From contig VZTJ01004774.1 of NCBI GenBank assembly GCA_013397795.1, positions 197,960-261,959 of the forward strand: a DNA stretch of 64,000 nt. The letters are read 5' to 3'. Position numbers and translations under genes: made by a program. This DNA comes from Orthonyx spaldingii. Taxonomy: Eukaryota; Chordata; Aves; Passeriformes; Orthonychidae. Each line of letters begins with the position of its first letter. Position 1 is the first letter of the stretch. Positions 50,631-63,493 of the stretch are shown in pieces. The notes beneath the pieces are model-generated. The model saw only the letters and a program-made list of their open reading frames with translations. It had not been told where the DNA came from and did no database searches.

Positions 50631-51589
50631 TGTTGGGGTTTAGAATTCTTCTTTTTGTTTTTCTTATCTTAGAGAATTTTTGCCCATATGTTGCTAGGAT
50701 ACCATAACAACTAAGTACTTAAGAAAGACAAAAGAAAGCTACTCAGGTAAAGGTGTGAGTAGCTACTCCCTATCAGACATTCCCTCTCAGAGAAGGCAGA
50801 GATATCATGAGAGCTGAGTTGGGAAAAAAGGGGCGGAAGCAGCTGCTCTTCTGTTATTTTTTTTTGCTGCTCGGCATTGGGACAGGAGAGAGGCTGCAGT
50901 TGCTCCTGCGAGGACTTGTCACCACTGCGGGGTTCTGTCTCCTGCTGCTTGCTTCTACCGTGAGTAGGGCTCTGCTCATAAGAGCGGCTGTTGCACAGAG
51001 ACCTATTTACCACCCTACTCCACCAAACAAAGGATCCTTCACCATCTGCTTCAGTCCTCAGAGGAAGGAAAACCCGGGATCCCCCAGACCTCTCCCCCTT
51101 CCAGGGAGCCAGCCTCTGCCAGTTGTAGTTCAGAAGTCCGGCTGCCCTGCCCAGCCCTGCCGTACCTCTACTACAGCTTCGGGGTTTTTGCCTAGAGGAA
51201 GCCCCATCTCCATCCCTTCCTGCCGACCTGTCCACCATTACCGCGTGGGGAGAGACAGCTGAAACTCGCACCACAGCGCCCCCTGCAGCCAAGGAGGAGT
51301 CATTGCACCTTTCCTGCACAATTGCTGACAGAGACCGGGAAGAGGCTGTTTATTGGGTTTTTTTCTCTGTTCTTGTTTGTTGTGGTTACCATTGGTGTTG
51401 CTTGTCTGCCTTGAGATATATATATATACATATATATAATAAAGAACTGCTATTCCTTTTCTCATATCACTGCCTGAAAGTCCTTTAATTTCAAAATTAT
51501 ATTAATTCGGAGGGAAGGGGGTTACATTTCCTTTTCTAAGGGAGGCTCCTGCCTTCCTTAGCAGACACCTGTCTTTTCAAACCCAGACA
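50631..51589 (+). mobile_element. Solo LTR, ERVL-like, TSD TTCAC
   Basis: It starts TGTTGGGGTTTAG and ends TTTTCAAACCCAGACA, 959 bp. Exact 5-bp duplications TTCAC flank it (50626-50630 and 51590-51594). AATAAA is at 51438-51443. It belongs to the same broad family as the split LTR at 15075-16057 plus 22912-22938. A 202-codon minus-strand frame and a 151-codon plus-strand frame inside are not supported as genes. Confidence 0.93.
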
Positions 51590-53990
51590 TTCACTCTCTG
51601 TAAATAATTCTCAAGATCTAAGTTTAGAAGCCTAGAGAAAATCAGGGAAATTAGATGGTTTCTGTATTATCAGTGGAGACTGGCAAGCGCTTCTCCAGAG
51701 CTGCTCCTATGTCTCTCTCTCCATTAATTGCTAGAGTAAGAGAACATAGTAATTTAAATATATTCTATTAATAGCAATTACTAAAACAGTAATTACTAGA
51801 CTTAGATGTCAAGAGTTACATGCAAGGAGGGAGCTTGTCATCAAAGAAACTGAGAACAGTATTTCTTTCCCTCTTTCTTCCAAATTTCCTTTTAAATCAT
51901 TGCCTAGATTGCAAACTCTTTCTGAAGAGACTGTATTGCAACATATGCGCCTTACTTTCCAACAAGATTCTTATCTCAGTGATGGTGATAACAATGTTTT
52001 CTTATATTCTTGGTATTGATTCACCCAAACAGGCTCTGCTTGGTCCCTCCAGAGGAGGGAAGAGGATCATCCAGTTCAAATAGACAAATTTGGTTTCCAA
52101 ATGTTAATTCCTCGTAATTGTATTTACCTTTAATGAAAACAAAATAAACCAGAAGGTAACAATCTAATCCAGTTCCATAAAGCCAGAACCAGAATAATCC
52201 TGGACACATGGCTAATTTATGAACAGCTTCAGGAAATACCCCGGTTAATTTGGTAGGAATTCCCATAGTGAAAATCTTTTTGGCAATCCTAGAAAGCAGC
52301 TCCTTGGCAAGTCAGGTAGTGCTTCCCTTGCCCTTGTGTATCCCTAGCTGGATACACGAAGGTGATTACTGATCTTTCAGTTTAACACCAAAACCACAAA
52401 TATAATGAGCACTGTTTTCCTTCCTAGAAGAATAGAAAATCAATGGCTGGAAGAGTGGAGAATGTACTTTTGTGTTAAGACTAACTTCTCTGCTTCTGAC
52501 ATCTTCTGTGTCATCATCTATACTATTCTATGACAACACTTTTACTAACAAGCTAAGGTATTTAATTAATTGCGTTTTTAACCTGGCTGGAAATCTTTGC
52601 AAGAAAGCAAATACAAAAATACATAAAAACAAACAGCTACTAATTTGACTTAAGTGCTTCCAAAATATCATTTACCACTGCAGAATCTGAGTATTTACTA
52701 TGTAAAACCAATGTCAGTGGTGAAATTCCCTAGCTAAAATTATCTGAAAATTTCTAGCATCTTCTATTCATTAAAAATTTTTAACATGGAAGAAGATTGA
52801 TTGGTTGGTTTTTGTTTTTTTTTCTAGTTTTCTTACACATCAATTTTTTTGTTTACTTCTGGCTTTTATTGTTGATTCATTCCCTTTATATATTGGGGGC
52901 TCTGTTGGAGGAAGTGCTGCAGAAACTGCAGTGCTGCTCCCAATAGTCCTTGAATTGCATCTGAACATCTCTAAGGCAGGACTCCAAATGTCAAAACATC
53001 TCCATGATCTGAATTTGTCTCAAAGAAAATGTTAAAACAAGTATCTGCAATAAAGTCAAAAGCCCAAAATGGCAGGAACAGAGGAAGCATGAAGGCTGTA
53101 ATTTCCTCTAAGACCAGCAGATAATACTTCCTATTAACACCTCCCAGAGATACAGACCGTTCCACTGAGCCATATGTGACTGTCTTCCTGCTATTAATTT
53201 TTGTGCCTGAAAGACTAGCCCACTTAACACAATATGAGGGAGTTTGCTCCTGAAACTATGTTGTGTGGTTTATGTGTATTTGAGAGAAACTCTAATGCTT
53301 TAACTATGCATTTTGACTCATAAATTTCACTGTCTTACTGTGTATCAGAGAAGTGGCAATAGAATTACTAGCTTTAAAATAAAAACCATTGTCATCAAAT
53401 CCCAAGTGCTGTATCAACAGTGTATTTTACAGATAAATGACAATTCCTAATCCTCTGTATTAATGACACTTATTCTCAAAGTTTTGTCAACACTGACAGC
53501 TAGAATGGCTGGATTATAGGCATAAAGAAAATAATTACAGAAACAGCTGCACTGTCTGAAAGGATTCTATTACTGTACTATCTTTATTGCAGTCTAGATC
53601 TTGGGAAGTTCAAAATAAGCAAAAGCTTGAAATATTTAATGATGATGCTTACAAAAATTATCTTGGAAAAGCAACTGTTGTAAACTATTTTCTAAAGTTC
53701 ATCTCCTTTTAGGTTTCTTTATTGAACTATATTTGTTCTATGAAAAGTTGAAAAGCTCCATGATTTGAGTTCCCTTTTCAGTAAATAAAAACTCACTGGA
53801 AGAGAGGCAGTAGGAAAGAGCGTGGGATGCTTTCTCTGTTACAATAGTAAGACTTGGGATATATTGGTTCTAGTAAGTTTTGGGATACATTGGTTCAGTG
53901 CCTGGCTCTGACACAAATTTCCTGTGTGATGTCAGGCAAACCATTTGGTGTTGCAATTATGTATCTGTAAAGCAGGGATAACCACTGTCC

Positions 53991-54627
53991 TGTGGAGGCT
54001 GGTGGGCCTGCGCCACCAGGGACCAGGAGGGTCCATTGGTGGGAAGACCCCTCATTTGATAATTGGTCCTAAGGTTAAGGTGAGCAAGCCTTCCCCCAGG
54101 ATTCCTTGTTCCAGTTATTCAAATATTATCCCAGTTTCTTACTGTGGTTGGTTATTGATATCCCCGCCCTCTTGTACCTTATTATGTGTCTGGTTCGAGA
54201 GAGTTCTCCCTTCTCTGTGTCCCCATTGGCCCCTGCTCCTTTGTTACTCCCTCAGATTTTCCCCACTGGCCCTGAGACCTTAACCCTGCCTATGTTCTGC
54301 CTCCATGCCCTCAGACGATTGGCCCTGATGCTCTGCCTACTGCCTATCTGCCCCGTATAAAACCCTCAGACACTGCATGTTCTCCTGTCTTCGTTCCTGG
54401 ATTCTTTTGTGGCTATCACCCTCCCTGTTCCTCATTCCTGGACCCTCCTCAATAAACCCCTCCTGCGGAACCTCCATACGAAGACCATTCTCGTGTTTCA
54501 CTGTCGCAGCTATCCGGCGAGTGCGTGTGTGTGAGTTTGTGAGCTGCAGCACCACACCAAGAGCAACTTCCCTGGAGACGCTTTTGGGAAGGTCAAGGCA
54601 TCTTACTACCCCACAGCAGCCATGACA
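53991..54627 (+). mobile_element. Solo LTR, ERVK-like, TSD CTGTCC
   Basis: It starts TGTGGAGGCTGGTGGGCC and ends GCAGCCATGACA, 637 bp. The exact 6-bp duplication CTGTCC lies at 53985-53990 and 54628-54633, typical of class II elements. TATAAA is at 54356-54361 and AATAAA at 54451-54456, followed by CCCCTCCTGCGGAACC. It is closely related to the LTR at 59944-60598. Confidence 0.93.
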
Positions 54628-55652
54628 CTGTCCCAGACAGGATTTTCTTGTCTAACATTTATTAACATGCTAGAGGTGTTTAGAAAGTCATGTAGGAGAA
54701 TTCTACTGACCATATGCCCAAAATCAGTAGCCAAAATTACTGGAATGCCAGTGTATCAGGCAGACATCTCTCATAAAAACATACTTGCCTACTACCTGCA
54801 AAGAGGTCTCACAACAGAAGTTTAACATTTCCACAAAAACAAACTTCAAAGTACAACTCAGTCAAATAATGTGCAGAGAAATGCAAGCTGTTGTTGGGGA
54901 AAAGCAATACAAACCCTGCTAGCATTTATTACCACAGTGCTCAAGATCACACCACCCAGATGGGACCTACTTTACAGGATGACTGACTTTAGAGGAGATA
55001 TTGACATTTGGGGAGGCAAAATGCATTAAGATTCCCATCTCTCTGCAGCTGCTGTGAACACACCCTCTCCTACAGCACACAGAGACCAGAGAACAAACAA
55101 GGAAATGGGTCATGATACTTTGGCAGGCAATGCGCCAAACGAAAGGTGATCTTCTGCATATAAAGCTGGACTAAATAAACATTAAAAGGCAATGCCACAG
55201 AAAACGATACATATGCTGGAGAACTAATGAAGTCTGGTAGGAGAATTGACTCAGTCTATACACTGCTATTGCTTCATACAATATCCCAAAATGTTTCTCA
55301 GTTATTCTGTCTTTAGTGCCCATCTGTAAGCCATATCTTTATTTATCTCATGCCTTCCAACAGCAAAAATCTTGGAAACCTGCTTAGAAAGATCTTTCAG
55401 ATCTCTGTTTACACATATTCAATGACACTGTTACCTACATATTAGGTAATAGTTTTCAGCCAAAAGGCTAGAAAGGTAGTCAACAACATGAAAGTATAGT
55501 ACTGCTTTTCAATTATTCCAAAGAGCTGGTTTCATTTCACAAAGGCAGATTACTCTGAGTTTCAGCAATAAATTTAGCTCAGTACTAAGCTTTCCCTCTT
55601 TTGGCCACCACAGTGTAAATGATGGTATTCTAGTGGTCTAACAAAGACTTTG

Positions 55653-55673
55653 AAATAAATAAATAAATAAATA
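55653..55673. repeat. AAAT microsatellite
   Basis: Five consecutive AAAT units. Confidence 0.9.
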
Positions 55674-56290
55674 TTAGAAATTAAATCTAAGAATTTGTCT
55701 ACCACAGTTTATGTTCAATTTCTTTGAAATCAACACAAAATCATCTTTTGAAAAGTATTCTGTTGAAAGAATAACTTTCTCTATTATTTACATTTGTTAA
55801 AAGAACACTCAAAAAAAGCAAGTTATGACATGGACTATAGTAAAATAGATATTGATAATGTATTCAGACCTAGCTGAGAACCACAGAGAAAAATCCAGGG
55901 AAGCTGAGTCAGCTTGATAAAGCATCCTATTGGTATTACACACACCATTTAATCCTCCCTCAGTCAGGGAGAATTGATTAAGAGGCAATCCTCTTTGCAG
56001 GTGTGACTTGCAGAAGTGTTCTTCATATTTCTTTCAGCATTAGCCTGACCTAGTTTTACACGGCATTATAGGAAACCGGGAACATACAACCAGTCGTCTT
56101 TGCCCTAGGTGAGGGAGGACAGCCAACAACTAGAGGGATTCAGGTACTTACGATCTGGTCACAGATGCAAAGAACATTTGATTGTCTTAAAAAGCAACTG
56201 ATTCACTGAGTTTTGGTGCACTTCTTTTGTTTTAGTCATCAGTAGCTCTCAGTGCCTCTCTGGGCTCAGAGTACATTGTAATATACTCAC

Positions 56291-56398
56291 CATCATCTGC
56301 TGAATATGAAAAATTTCGGCTCCAGTGGCAGAGAGGCGGTTTGGAATTGAAATGTCAAGAAAAGCTCCAGGAAGAGTGCTTGGTCCAGCATTGTAAAC
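56291..56398 (-). CDS. ITGA9: ITGA9 exon (probably exon 23), calf region
   Basis: A 108-bp minus-strand exon, phase 0 to phase 0 (36 codons), with acceptor CAG next to 56398 and donor ATG|GTGAGT at 56291/56290. The peptide begins VYNAGPSTLPGAFLDIS and continues IPNRLSATGAEIFHIQQMM. This fits the alpha-9 calf beta-sandwich stretch, where human has NTGPSTLPGS and FPNRLSSGGAEMFH. Its frame joins directly to the exon at 36525-36400, separated by an intron of about 19.8 kb that is packed with retroelements. A plus-strand ORF overlaps this exon but is chance. Confidence 0.97.
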
Positions 56399-59300
56399 CT
56401 GTAAGAGAACAAATGAATACAAATAAAATTACATACATCATTTCTCATAAATGGGAAACTACTGTAGATTCAGAGCTGGGAGTACAGGTAAATTTGAAGA
56501 AAGACAAGTACTTTGCAGGTTTTTCAATGTCTTCAGACTCAGACTTCTTTTTCAAGTGTCAGAATGAAGTCAAAGAATTAGCTTACCTAACAGTCTTCAG
56601 GCACAGCTCACATATCAAAGGAGAAGCAGTTTTGCATGGTAATTGCCAGTCATCAATGCAAACAGCATAAGACTTCTATTTTATATACAGAGGCACTGCT
56701 AGTACATTGAGTGTTTTGGTAATAAAACCTTGAAGGCTATAAGAAATATTACTGTCTCAGTTAAGATTCTCATTTCCATCTGGTAACCACTGCATGATAT
56801 TCTGCATATGTTTTCCTTATGGAGCAGAAGCCAAACAATTACTGTGACTACTGGACTGTGGGTTTTCTGAGTGAGTTGCCAGGAAATGCATGTGAACAAC
56901 TTCCATTCAAGTTCAGGCATTTTCAATTAAATTAAAGTCTTAGTGGAAAATATTAGCTTTCTATCACCCCTCTAACCCCCAAAATTTCAACAAAAACTCA
57001 AAGAATTTCCCATTCATCACTGAAATGTATCCAGTGAAAATTCCAAAATTTATGGGTTTTTGTTGAAGAGAAATAATCCACAGAAAAAATTCAATTAAAG
57101 TAAGTTTTCATTTGTATCTGCATTTTTTTATTAGGAAAAATATTTTCTGGTTCTTTCTAACAACACAAACATGAATGCATTAAAAAACATTAAAGTAAAA
57201 ATATGAAGCCCATTAGAATATATATCCACACTGAGATACTACTATCAAAAGATGTAACACATGCACCTGTTAATTGTGTAAAGTACAAATATCAAAACCA
57301 ATAGGTTTTCATTCTTCAAACACTGTTTATATTTGAAGAGATGCCTGACTGATAAACAGAACTGGTTTGCAATGCCAAATCCTCACAAAAACCCTGAGGC
57401 TCCAGGAAGGGGGAGAAATCCTATTAGAATGGAGTATAATAAATGCTGTGTGGAATACAAACATAATGTTTCATGCTATACATTTTCAAAAACTTGATTA
57501 TCTCACTAAGATCAGATATGCGTTATTGGAGAAAAAGCATTTTCTGTTTCCTTGTTGACATTGGATCTAGTATAGATTTTCACATATAAAAGCTGCTATA
57601 AAGCCCCATATTTTTGTAACTCATCTCTTTTTCTTGGTTAAGAAACTATTACTTTTCTCCACCTGGAGAAGTTAAATATATGGCAGGAAGTACTTAAGCA
57701 AAGAGTGATACAAACAATGCTTTGCCTATTATGAAGCTCTACCTTTTCTCTCTGATACACACTGTTATAAAGTTTACCCCATTACTGGAGAGTAGGTGTG
57801 TGACTTGTTATGGTATAATTTTCTACTTCCATGTGGGAAAAAAAATTAACATTGCAACTGCTAAGTGTGTGCATGAGAGACAAGAGCATGGGTAGGACAA
57901 ATGATGGTGCTGCCAATATATAGATTCTCTCTCCCTTTCCTGTTAGCACTTCGCTCTACTGAAAATATTTATCTAGTTAAAGCATCAGTGCATCCGTTCT
58001 TCATCTGGTTTAAGCAATCACTGGGTATGAGGGGGAGGAAGGGAAGAAGACCTGTAAACCCCTAAGAAGGAAAGGAGAAACACAAGAATTAATAGCCCGG
58101 TTCAAAAGCTTTTATGTCCTGAAGTCCTGCTTTCAGTCCTTCTCAGTAAATAGCTAAGGGCACTGTATGACAGTGGGGGCTTAATTGCTCTGCATCGCAA
58201 TCTGTCCATGGAGGCAGACATATTATTTGTTATGAGCTGAGTGGCATTCAGAAAGAAAAACAGAAAAACAGAAAGAAAAAAGACAAAATGGTATTTTTCA
58301 CAATAAATGAACCTACCTCTGCATGAGTTATCATTCCTTAGTCCCATCTAGCGGTCAAAACCGATTTGTAGGGCTTGCAATAGATGCAGTTACAGCAGCA
58401 AAACACAGCACCAGTTAATTTTGGCCACATCACAAGAATTTGCTATAATAAACCATCCCTATATTTTGCCAAATCAGGAACTCATCCAACTGCCATGTGA
58501 AGTGTAATATAGAAGTAATACTTGAACAATGCTGAGATACTATTGAAAGCTTCTCACACCTGTCTTTTTAGTGTCCTCGTCTTTTCCTTGTACTGGACTC
58601 TTAGCAGTAGTGTTATAAATATTTTCATAGTGGGGCATTTAGCAAGCCTGAATCCCTAGAAGGGATATGTGTTTGTTCTCATTGATAAAGGCTGCCCACT
58701 CCTCTGTTCAATCACCATGCCACTAAAATTACTCCTCCACTTTTAACCTGTGACTTCACCCAAGATGTGGCACTTGAATAACTAGGGCTCTTTATTCACC
58801 ATGTGAAGAAAGGTAAAAGAGAAACAATTGTTAGCAAATTATTCCTATGGAAGTGAGATGCCCTGTTTTCTTATCATAATATATTCAGATAAAGGACATA
58901 TGCCTTCCCTGCATGCTGTAAATACGGTATCCAATCAAGAATGCATTGTACAGCATTGTAGCAAGATGCTCTGCCTGAGTGGGGGTAAAGCAGCTCAAAC
59001 TAAACCCTATTTGTGAAGTTACCCATGATGGATGGAGAAGGGTGGTCATGCTGCTTTTGGTGTTAAAGACTGCTGAGACCAGGCTGACTCATCAATCCCA
59101 AAGTTAAACATTCAGACAGCATTTCCTGACAAAAACTGGTACCAGTGAGGATGTGACAGGCAAAGTTCCTGATAAAAGGACCCACAAGTCATATTACTGA
59201 TAACTTGTCTAAAGCTGCTGAGCTGGCACAGCTAGCCTAGAAGCACGGGAGTGACAGTTGTTCACCTTATACCTTAAAAGCCCAGTGCCACTGTTTATCA

Positions 59301-60605
59301 GCAATGGATTTCTAACACACCACTTCCAGAAGAGAGTGTGGAGATTCTCCCCTTGAGTGGATATGTTCCTCAATGTTTCTCCTTGAGGCTCAGCAAAAGA
59401 GATTTGCCCACAGTTGTTGGTATGAGTGAGTAACATCAATCTCTACTTAATAATTATTAAGCTTTTAAATTATTGATTTAATAAATAGTGCAAAACAGTA
59501 TTAGTAAAACCATGTAGATTGTGTGGTAAATAATTCTGATTACAGTATTTTAGTCTAGTCATTATCATCACCAATTTAAAGAAATAAGTTATGTTATTCA
59601 TGTAAACATATTTGTTTTGTCATCCTTAATGCTGCAGGAAAAAGTTACACAAAGGCTCTATTACACCTATATAACCTTTAGACAAAAACTGTTGACCAAG
59701 TCCAGGGCTAGGATTGAATCCAGTTGCACCTAGACTCCTCTATGAGAAGAAGTTTAGAAAGCGAGTCCTTTCTGAACCTCATACCAGGAGGGTCTTCTTT
59801 ATAAACCTCGTCCGAAGCTTCCATTCTGCCCATGACTGTGATTCAAAATCATGCACAGAAGTCCATACCACACTCAGAATAAAATAAATTCAAAACAATA
59901 ATATGCTGTCAAGTAGGAAAGCAGTCAAAATAAAGATGAGTTTTGTGGAGGCCAGTGGGCCTGCACCACCAAGGACCAGGAGGGTCCATTGGTGGGAAGA
60001 CCCCTCATTTGATAGCTACTCCTAAGGTTAGGGCGAGCAAAAGGCCTTGTCCCGGGATTCCTTGTTTCAGTTATTCAAATATTATCCCAGTTTTGCTGCC
60101 TTGGTTGGTTGTTGATCTCCCCGCCCTCTTGTACACTATTACGTCCCCAGTTCCAGAGAGTTCTCCCTTCCCTGTTTCACCATTGGCCCCTGCTCCTTTG
60201 TCACTCCCTCAGGTTTTCCCCATTGGCCCTCAGACCCTAACCCTGNGCCCTCAGACCCTACCCCTGCCTATGTTCCGCCCCCATGCCCTCAAACCATTGA
60301 CCCTGATGCTCTGCCCGCCCCCTATTTGCCCCATACAAAACCCTGAACCCTTCCATTGTTCTCGTCTTCGTCCCTGGATTATTTTGTGGCTGCCATCCTC
60401 CCAGTTCTGCCTTCCTGGACTCTCCTCAATAAACCCCTCCTGCGGAACCCACACAAAGACCCTTCTCGTGTTTCACCATCGCAGCTATCCGGTGAGTGTG
60501 TGTGTGTTTGTGAGCTGCAGCACCACACCAAGAGTGATTCCTTTAGAGGCACTTCTGGGAAGGTCGTGGCACCTTACCACCCCACTGCCACCGTGACAGT
60601 TTTAC
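56399..60605 (-). other. ITGA9: ITGA9 intron (about 4.2 kb) ending in an ERVK-like LTR
   Basis: From 56399 to 59937 it is AT-rich and I recognise nothing beyond an AG-rich low-complexity stretch near 58250-58290. The LTR at 59944-60598 fills the part next to the donor. Confidence 0.88.
59944..60598 (+). mobile_element. Solo LTR, ERVK-like, next to exon 22 donor
   Basis: It starts TGTGGAGGCCAGTGGGCC and ends ACCGTGACA. It aligns along its length with 53991-54627. AATAAA is at 60428-60433; the TATA position reads TACAAA (60334-60339), a change from TATAAA in the sister copy. Left flank GAGTTT (59938-59943) and right flank GTTTTA share only GTTT. A GAGTTT duplication whose right copy lost two bases would explain this. 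A single N at 60246 marks an assembly uncertainty. A 217-codon frame through it is not a gene. Confidence 0.92.
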
Positions 60606-60714
60606 CTGCAGTGTCAAGTTGAGAGACTGGAAAAGGCATTCATGGTTTTCCAACTGAACAAAGTTGGATGCTTCCACAGAATCACCGTAGAAAAATGAAG
60701 TAGGGAAGACTTCT
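60606..60714 (-). CDS. ITGA9: ITGA9 exon (probably exon 22), calf region
   Basis: A 109-bp minus-strand exon with acceptor CAG at 60717-60715 and donor CAG|GTAAAA at 60606/60605. The first base joins the two bases left by the previous exon to give glycine (ING-EVFPTSF), and the exon ends in phase 0. Recognisable pieces are FPTSFFYGDSVEASNFVQLE and HECLFQSLNLTLQ; NLT is a potential N-glycosylation site. A nearby in-frame AAG acceptor three bases inside (GAGAAG) exists but would disturb the phase with the previous exon. The donor has A at +5, so it is weaker than consensus. An ERVK-like LTR abuts it: LTR sequence ends at 60598, leaving only seven bases of original intron. Confidence 0.96.
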
Positions 60715-63403
60715 CTGTAAGATGAAGACACAGATAAAGTAAGCTGAATTTGTGACCAAAATGAAATATATTTGTGTCTAGCTGAATTGCACCCCTTGCT
60801 TTCTAGTCATGTGAAATTCTACGAAACTATATAACATTAATCTATGTTTTGTGATTTGACTTCCTCTTGGCAACATTAGACTGCACAAGCAGCATCTCAG
60901 CTGACCTGGGTTAACATCCCATCAATGAAGCAGACTTCTTTTGATTACTTATCCCTTTTTCTCCTTTCCTAATAACAAAATCTCATCTCTGGGGTCCCCT
61001 GCCATGGATGATTTGTGCAAGGCCCTTAGCTTGGATTAACACAGGAAATCATTGCACTACCAAGTTAATCTGAAGAAACAGTATCTAAGAGGAATACTTT
61101 AAGATACATATTCACTAAAGTAATATTTCAATTTTATTTAACATTTACATAGCATTTCAGGAATAAACACTTTGTTAATTATCTAAGTTTTACTACCTTT
61201 ATGATTAGTAGATGGTTAAAGGAAAGAGTAGAGGGGGATAACCTGCTTACAACTAGAGTGGAGCAGTTCAAGTTTCCTCAACCACTGTTACCATCTAATC
61301 ACACAGTAAAATGCAGTAGGATTTTATCAGAAATTACTCGGAATCACAACACAGTACCTGAAAATCCTGCAGAAGAGGACTAGGAGTGCTTTAAGCACCC
61401 TTTATGTCTCCCTCTAATCTCAGGCTGCTCCACTGCCTGGCAAGGGTCCTGGTGTAATTTCAGACAAATCTTAGTCCTCCCTACTACCTAAAACTTTCTT
61501 CCTTCCCAGGCTGTCCTTTGTAGTCAGAGCATTTTGAGACATGATTTTAAGCCTGTTTAGATACATTTCCTTTTTTCCTGCCTGCATGCTATGCCAGGGA
61601 TTGCTAGTGGAAACAGTGAAAGATAGATTTTCTCCTACCATTTACAGTGTTGTGCCAGAAGGCTTCTCCCAAATATGATACAAGTCATTCTGGGCTATTT
61701 ATAACCAGGAATGAAGTTTTCTCCTCTAGATTCAACTGTAGGACAAGTAAGCTAATAAAACAAGCTTCAAAAAGATACTATCCAAAAAAAGAGAAAGTAT
61801 TACTAATATTACCATGCCTGGGAATGTGCCCTCCAATAAACCCAACTTTTTCTCTGCCAGTTGGACTTTTCTGTGAACTTCAATTAACTAAGTCTTGTCT
61901 ATGAGAAAGAAAAGTATAATCCACACAGGCACTTGGGTGAGGCTTATAAATTCAGAGACCTTGTGCTTTAAAAATTACATTTTGAAGAGAAAGAAGAGAA
62001 ACCAATTTTTATTATGTTTTGGCGTGCAGTATTCTGTAGGTAACAGATGAAAGCATTCATATCTGTAAAGCTGAACAAAAATCCATCTATATCAAAGTAT
62101 CAAGAAGCAAGAGTTAAATTTCTAAAGAATTTGTAACAATGAAAGCTTTCAAAAACTTCCAGAACATGCTGCTGAGACTGTACTCTCAATATTGTGGAGA
62201 TTTTTGTCCTTGCTAGTCATCTTGTGAGGTCTGACAGCACACATCCTTTCTCTGAGCAGGCTCAAACATACCTTTTACCCATTCGGACTGTTGTGGCAGT
62301 ACTTAAGGATTTTATTTCTATCCAACAAGATGGAAATCAGTTTTATGAGGCAAAACCCAGTCTAGGCCTTGAATGTGAGTTCATTCAGCTTTTCAATCAA
62401 ATCACATGTCAGTGCAGGTTAACTTCTTTCTACACGTGGCATAGTGGTCAAGGGAATATTTGACTTCTACTGATGCCAACCTGCACTGGTCATTTAGATA
62501 ATACCTGGAGTCTGAAGGTTGCCACAGATAGTGGCTAAAACAGACACTGACCCTCTGGGGACGCTATTGATGAGTTTTTGCTTCCCCAGTTTAGGAATTA
62601 ATGCCAGCTTTCTCAGTCTACATGAATGCTAATTCATCTTCAGTGACCAGGTCCCCCAGTTCCAAGTTAAGCACTGTTTATACTAGAGAATGGTCTGGCT
62701 GTTGAGACTGACTACAAATCTTTCATTCTAGGCTTAAGATTGTGATGCCCAGTGGAAGGAACTCACACACATGCAGCCTTAGGGAGGGGACACAATACCT
62801 ATATGTTACACAAGTATTTCAGTCAAAGGGTGAGTGATGCTCTGCAGTTGGTAGTCAGATGCGTCACAAACTAGGCAATAGAGGAAATGGGAAAATAAAC
62901 AGAAGCAGAAGCAAATTCTGTTTGTGAAATTAAACTGAAAGGCAAACAGCTAGACTTCACCAAACTCCTTAAAATTCCAGAACATTTGACCGTAACCTTT
63001 GGCCTAGTGACTCTCAACCATTTCCTTAAATACATGCCCTAAGGAACAAGATGTGGTTTGCTTGTTCTTTTTTAATTTAAGGTCAATCAATCAAGCATCA
63101 CTTGAATTAAAACACGATCACTAAAATACCTACTATAAATGTGATGGTAACTAATTAGCATTAATTAGGAAGTAGTGAGAATGAGGTACAGTCTTGGAAT
63201 GAATAAAATTTCCAGATACTGAATGAGATTGTCTGAATGTTCAGAGTCTGGGAAACAAGGAAAAAGCAATGCTCTGGCTACATGTGAACAAAGAGAAGAA
63301 TTCATTTTTTCACTAGAAGACACTCAGATGTTATTCTTAGGATGATGATGATGGTGATTATTGCTGTTGTTGTTGTTCTTTTCATTTGGTGACTTGTACT
63401 TAC
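60715..63403 (-). other. ITGA9: ITGA9 intron (about 2.7 kb)
   Basis: AT-rich intron between the exons at 60606-60714 and 63404-63493. I see no transposable element or other structure, apart from a GAT/GTT-type low-complexity run near 63341-63380. Confidence 0.88.
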
Positions 63404-63493
63404 CCATTGATGGATGAGTCCACTTCATGCATCAGGGGCACTGACAGGATTAGTGTATTATCATGCAGATATTCAGTCTGTTCTAGGTTTCCA
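63404..63493 (-). CDS. ITGA9: ITGA9 exon (probably exon 21), calf region of integrin alpha-9
   Basis: Integrin alpha-9 pairs with beta-1 at the cell surface and binds ligands such as tenascin-C, osteopontin and VCAM-1. This minus-strand exon is 90 bp, with acceptor TAG at 63496-63494 and donor GG|GTAAGT at 63404/63403. It opens with one base completing a split codon, reads 29 codons and leaves two bases (phase 2) for the next exon. The translation contains SVPLMHEVDSSIN, matching the SFPLMHEVDTSI stretch I know from human alpha-9. Exon number is inferred by counting back from the human 28-exon gene. The phase matches the next exon exactly. No upstream exon was recognised in the last 500 bp of the window. 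Confidence 0.95.

Larger units (their letters stand above)
36526..56290 (-). other. ITGA9: ITGA9 intron (about 19.8 kb) with four solo LTRs and a CpG-rich island
   Basis: Contains the CpG-rich segment at 37.0-37.5 kb, LTRs at 41251-42129, 43123-44022, 50631-51589 and 53991-54627, a TATG repeat (42484-42541), an assembly gap (48047-48076), a GC-rich stretch (48.17-48.48 kb) and an AAAT repeat (55653-55673). The remaining stretches (37700-41250, 44030-48040, 48490-50620, 51600-53980, 54640-56290) are AT-rich with no recognised gene. Confidence 0.85.

Noticed and set aside
50711..51319. A 202-codon minus-strand frame and a 151-codon plus-strand frame
   Set aside because: Both fall inside the solo LTR at 50631-51589.
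59943..60596. A 217-codon plus-strand frame
   Set aside because: It lies inside the ERVK-like LTR, contains an ambiguous base from the N, and its proline/serine-rich content reflects the LTR composition. The sister LTR has no equally long frame.
63341..63380. GAT/GTT-rich stretch next to an ITGA9 donor, considered as a special splicing element
   Set aside because: It is ordinary low-complexity sequence with a normal donor (GTAAGT) and no evidence for a role.
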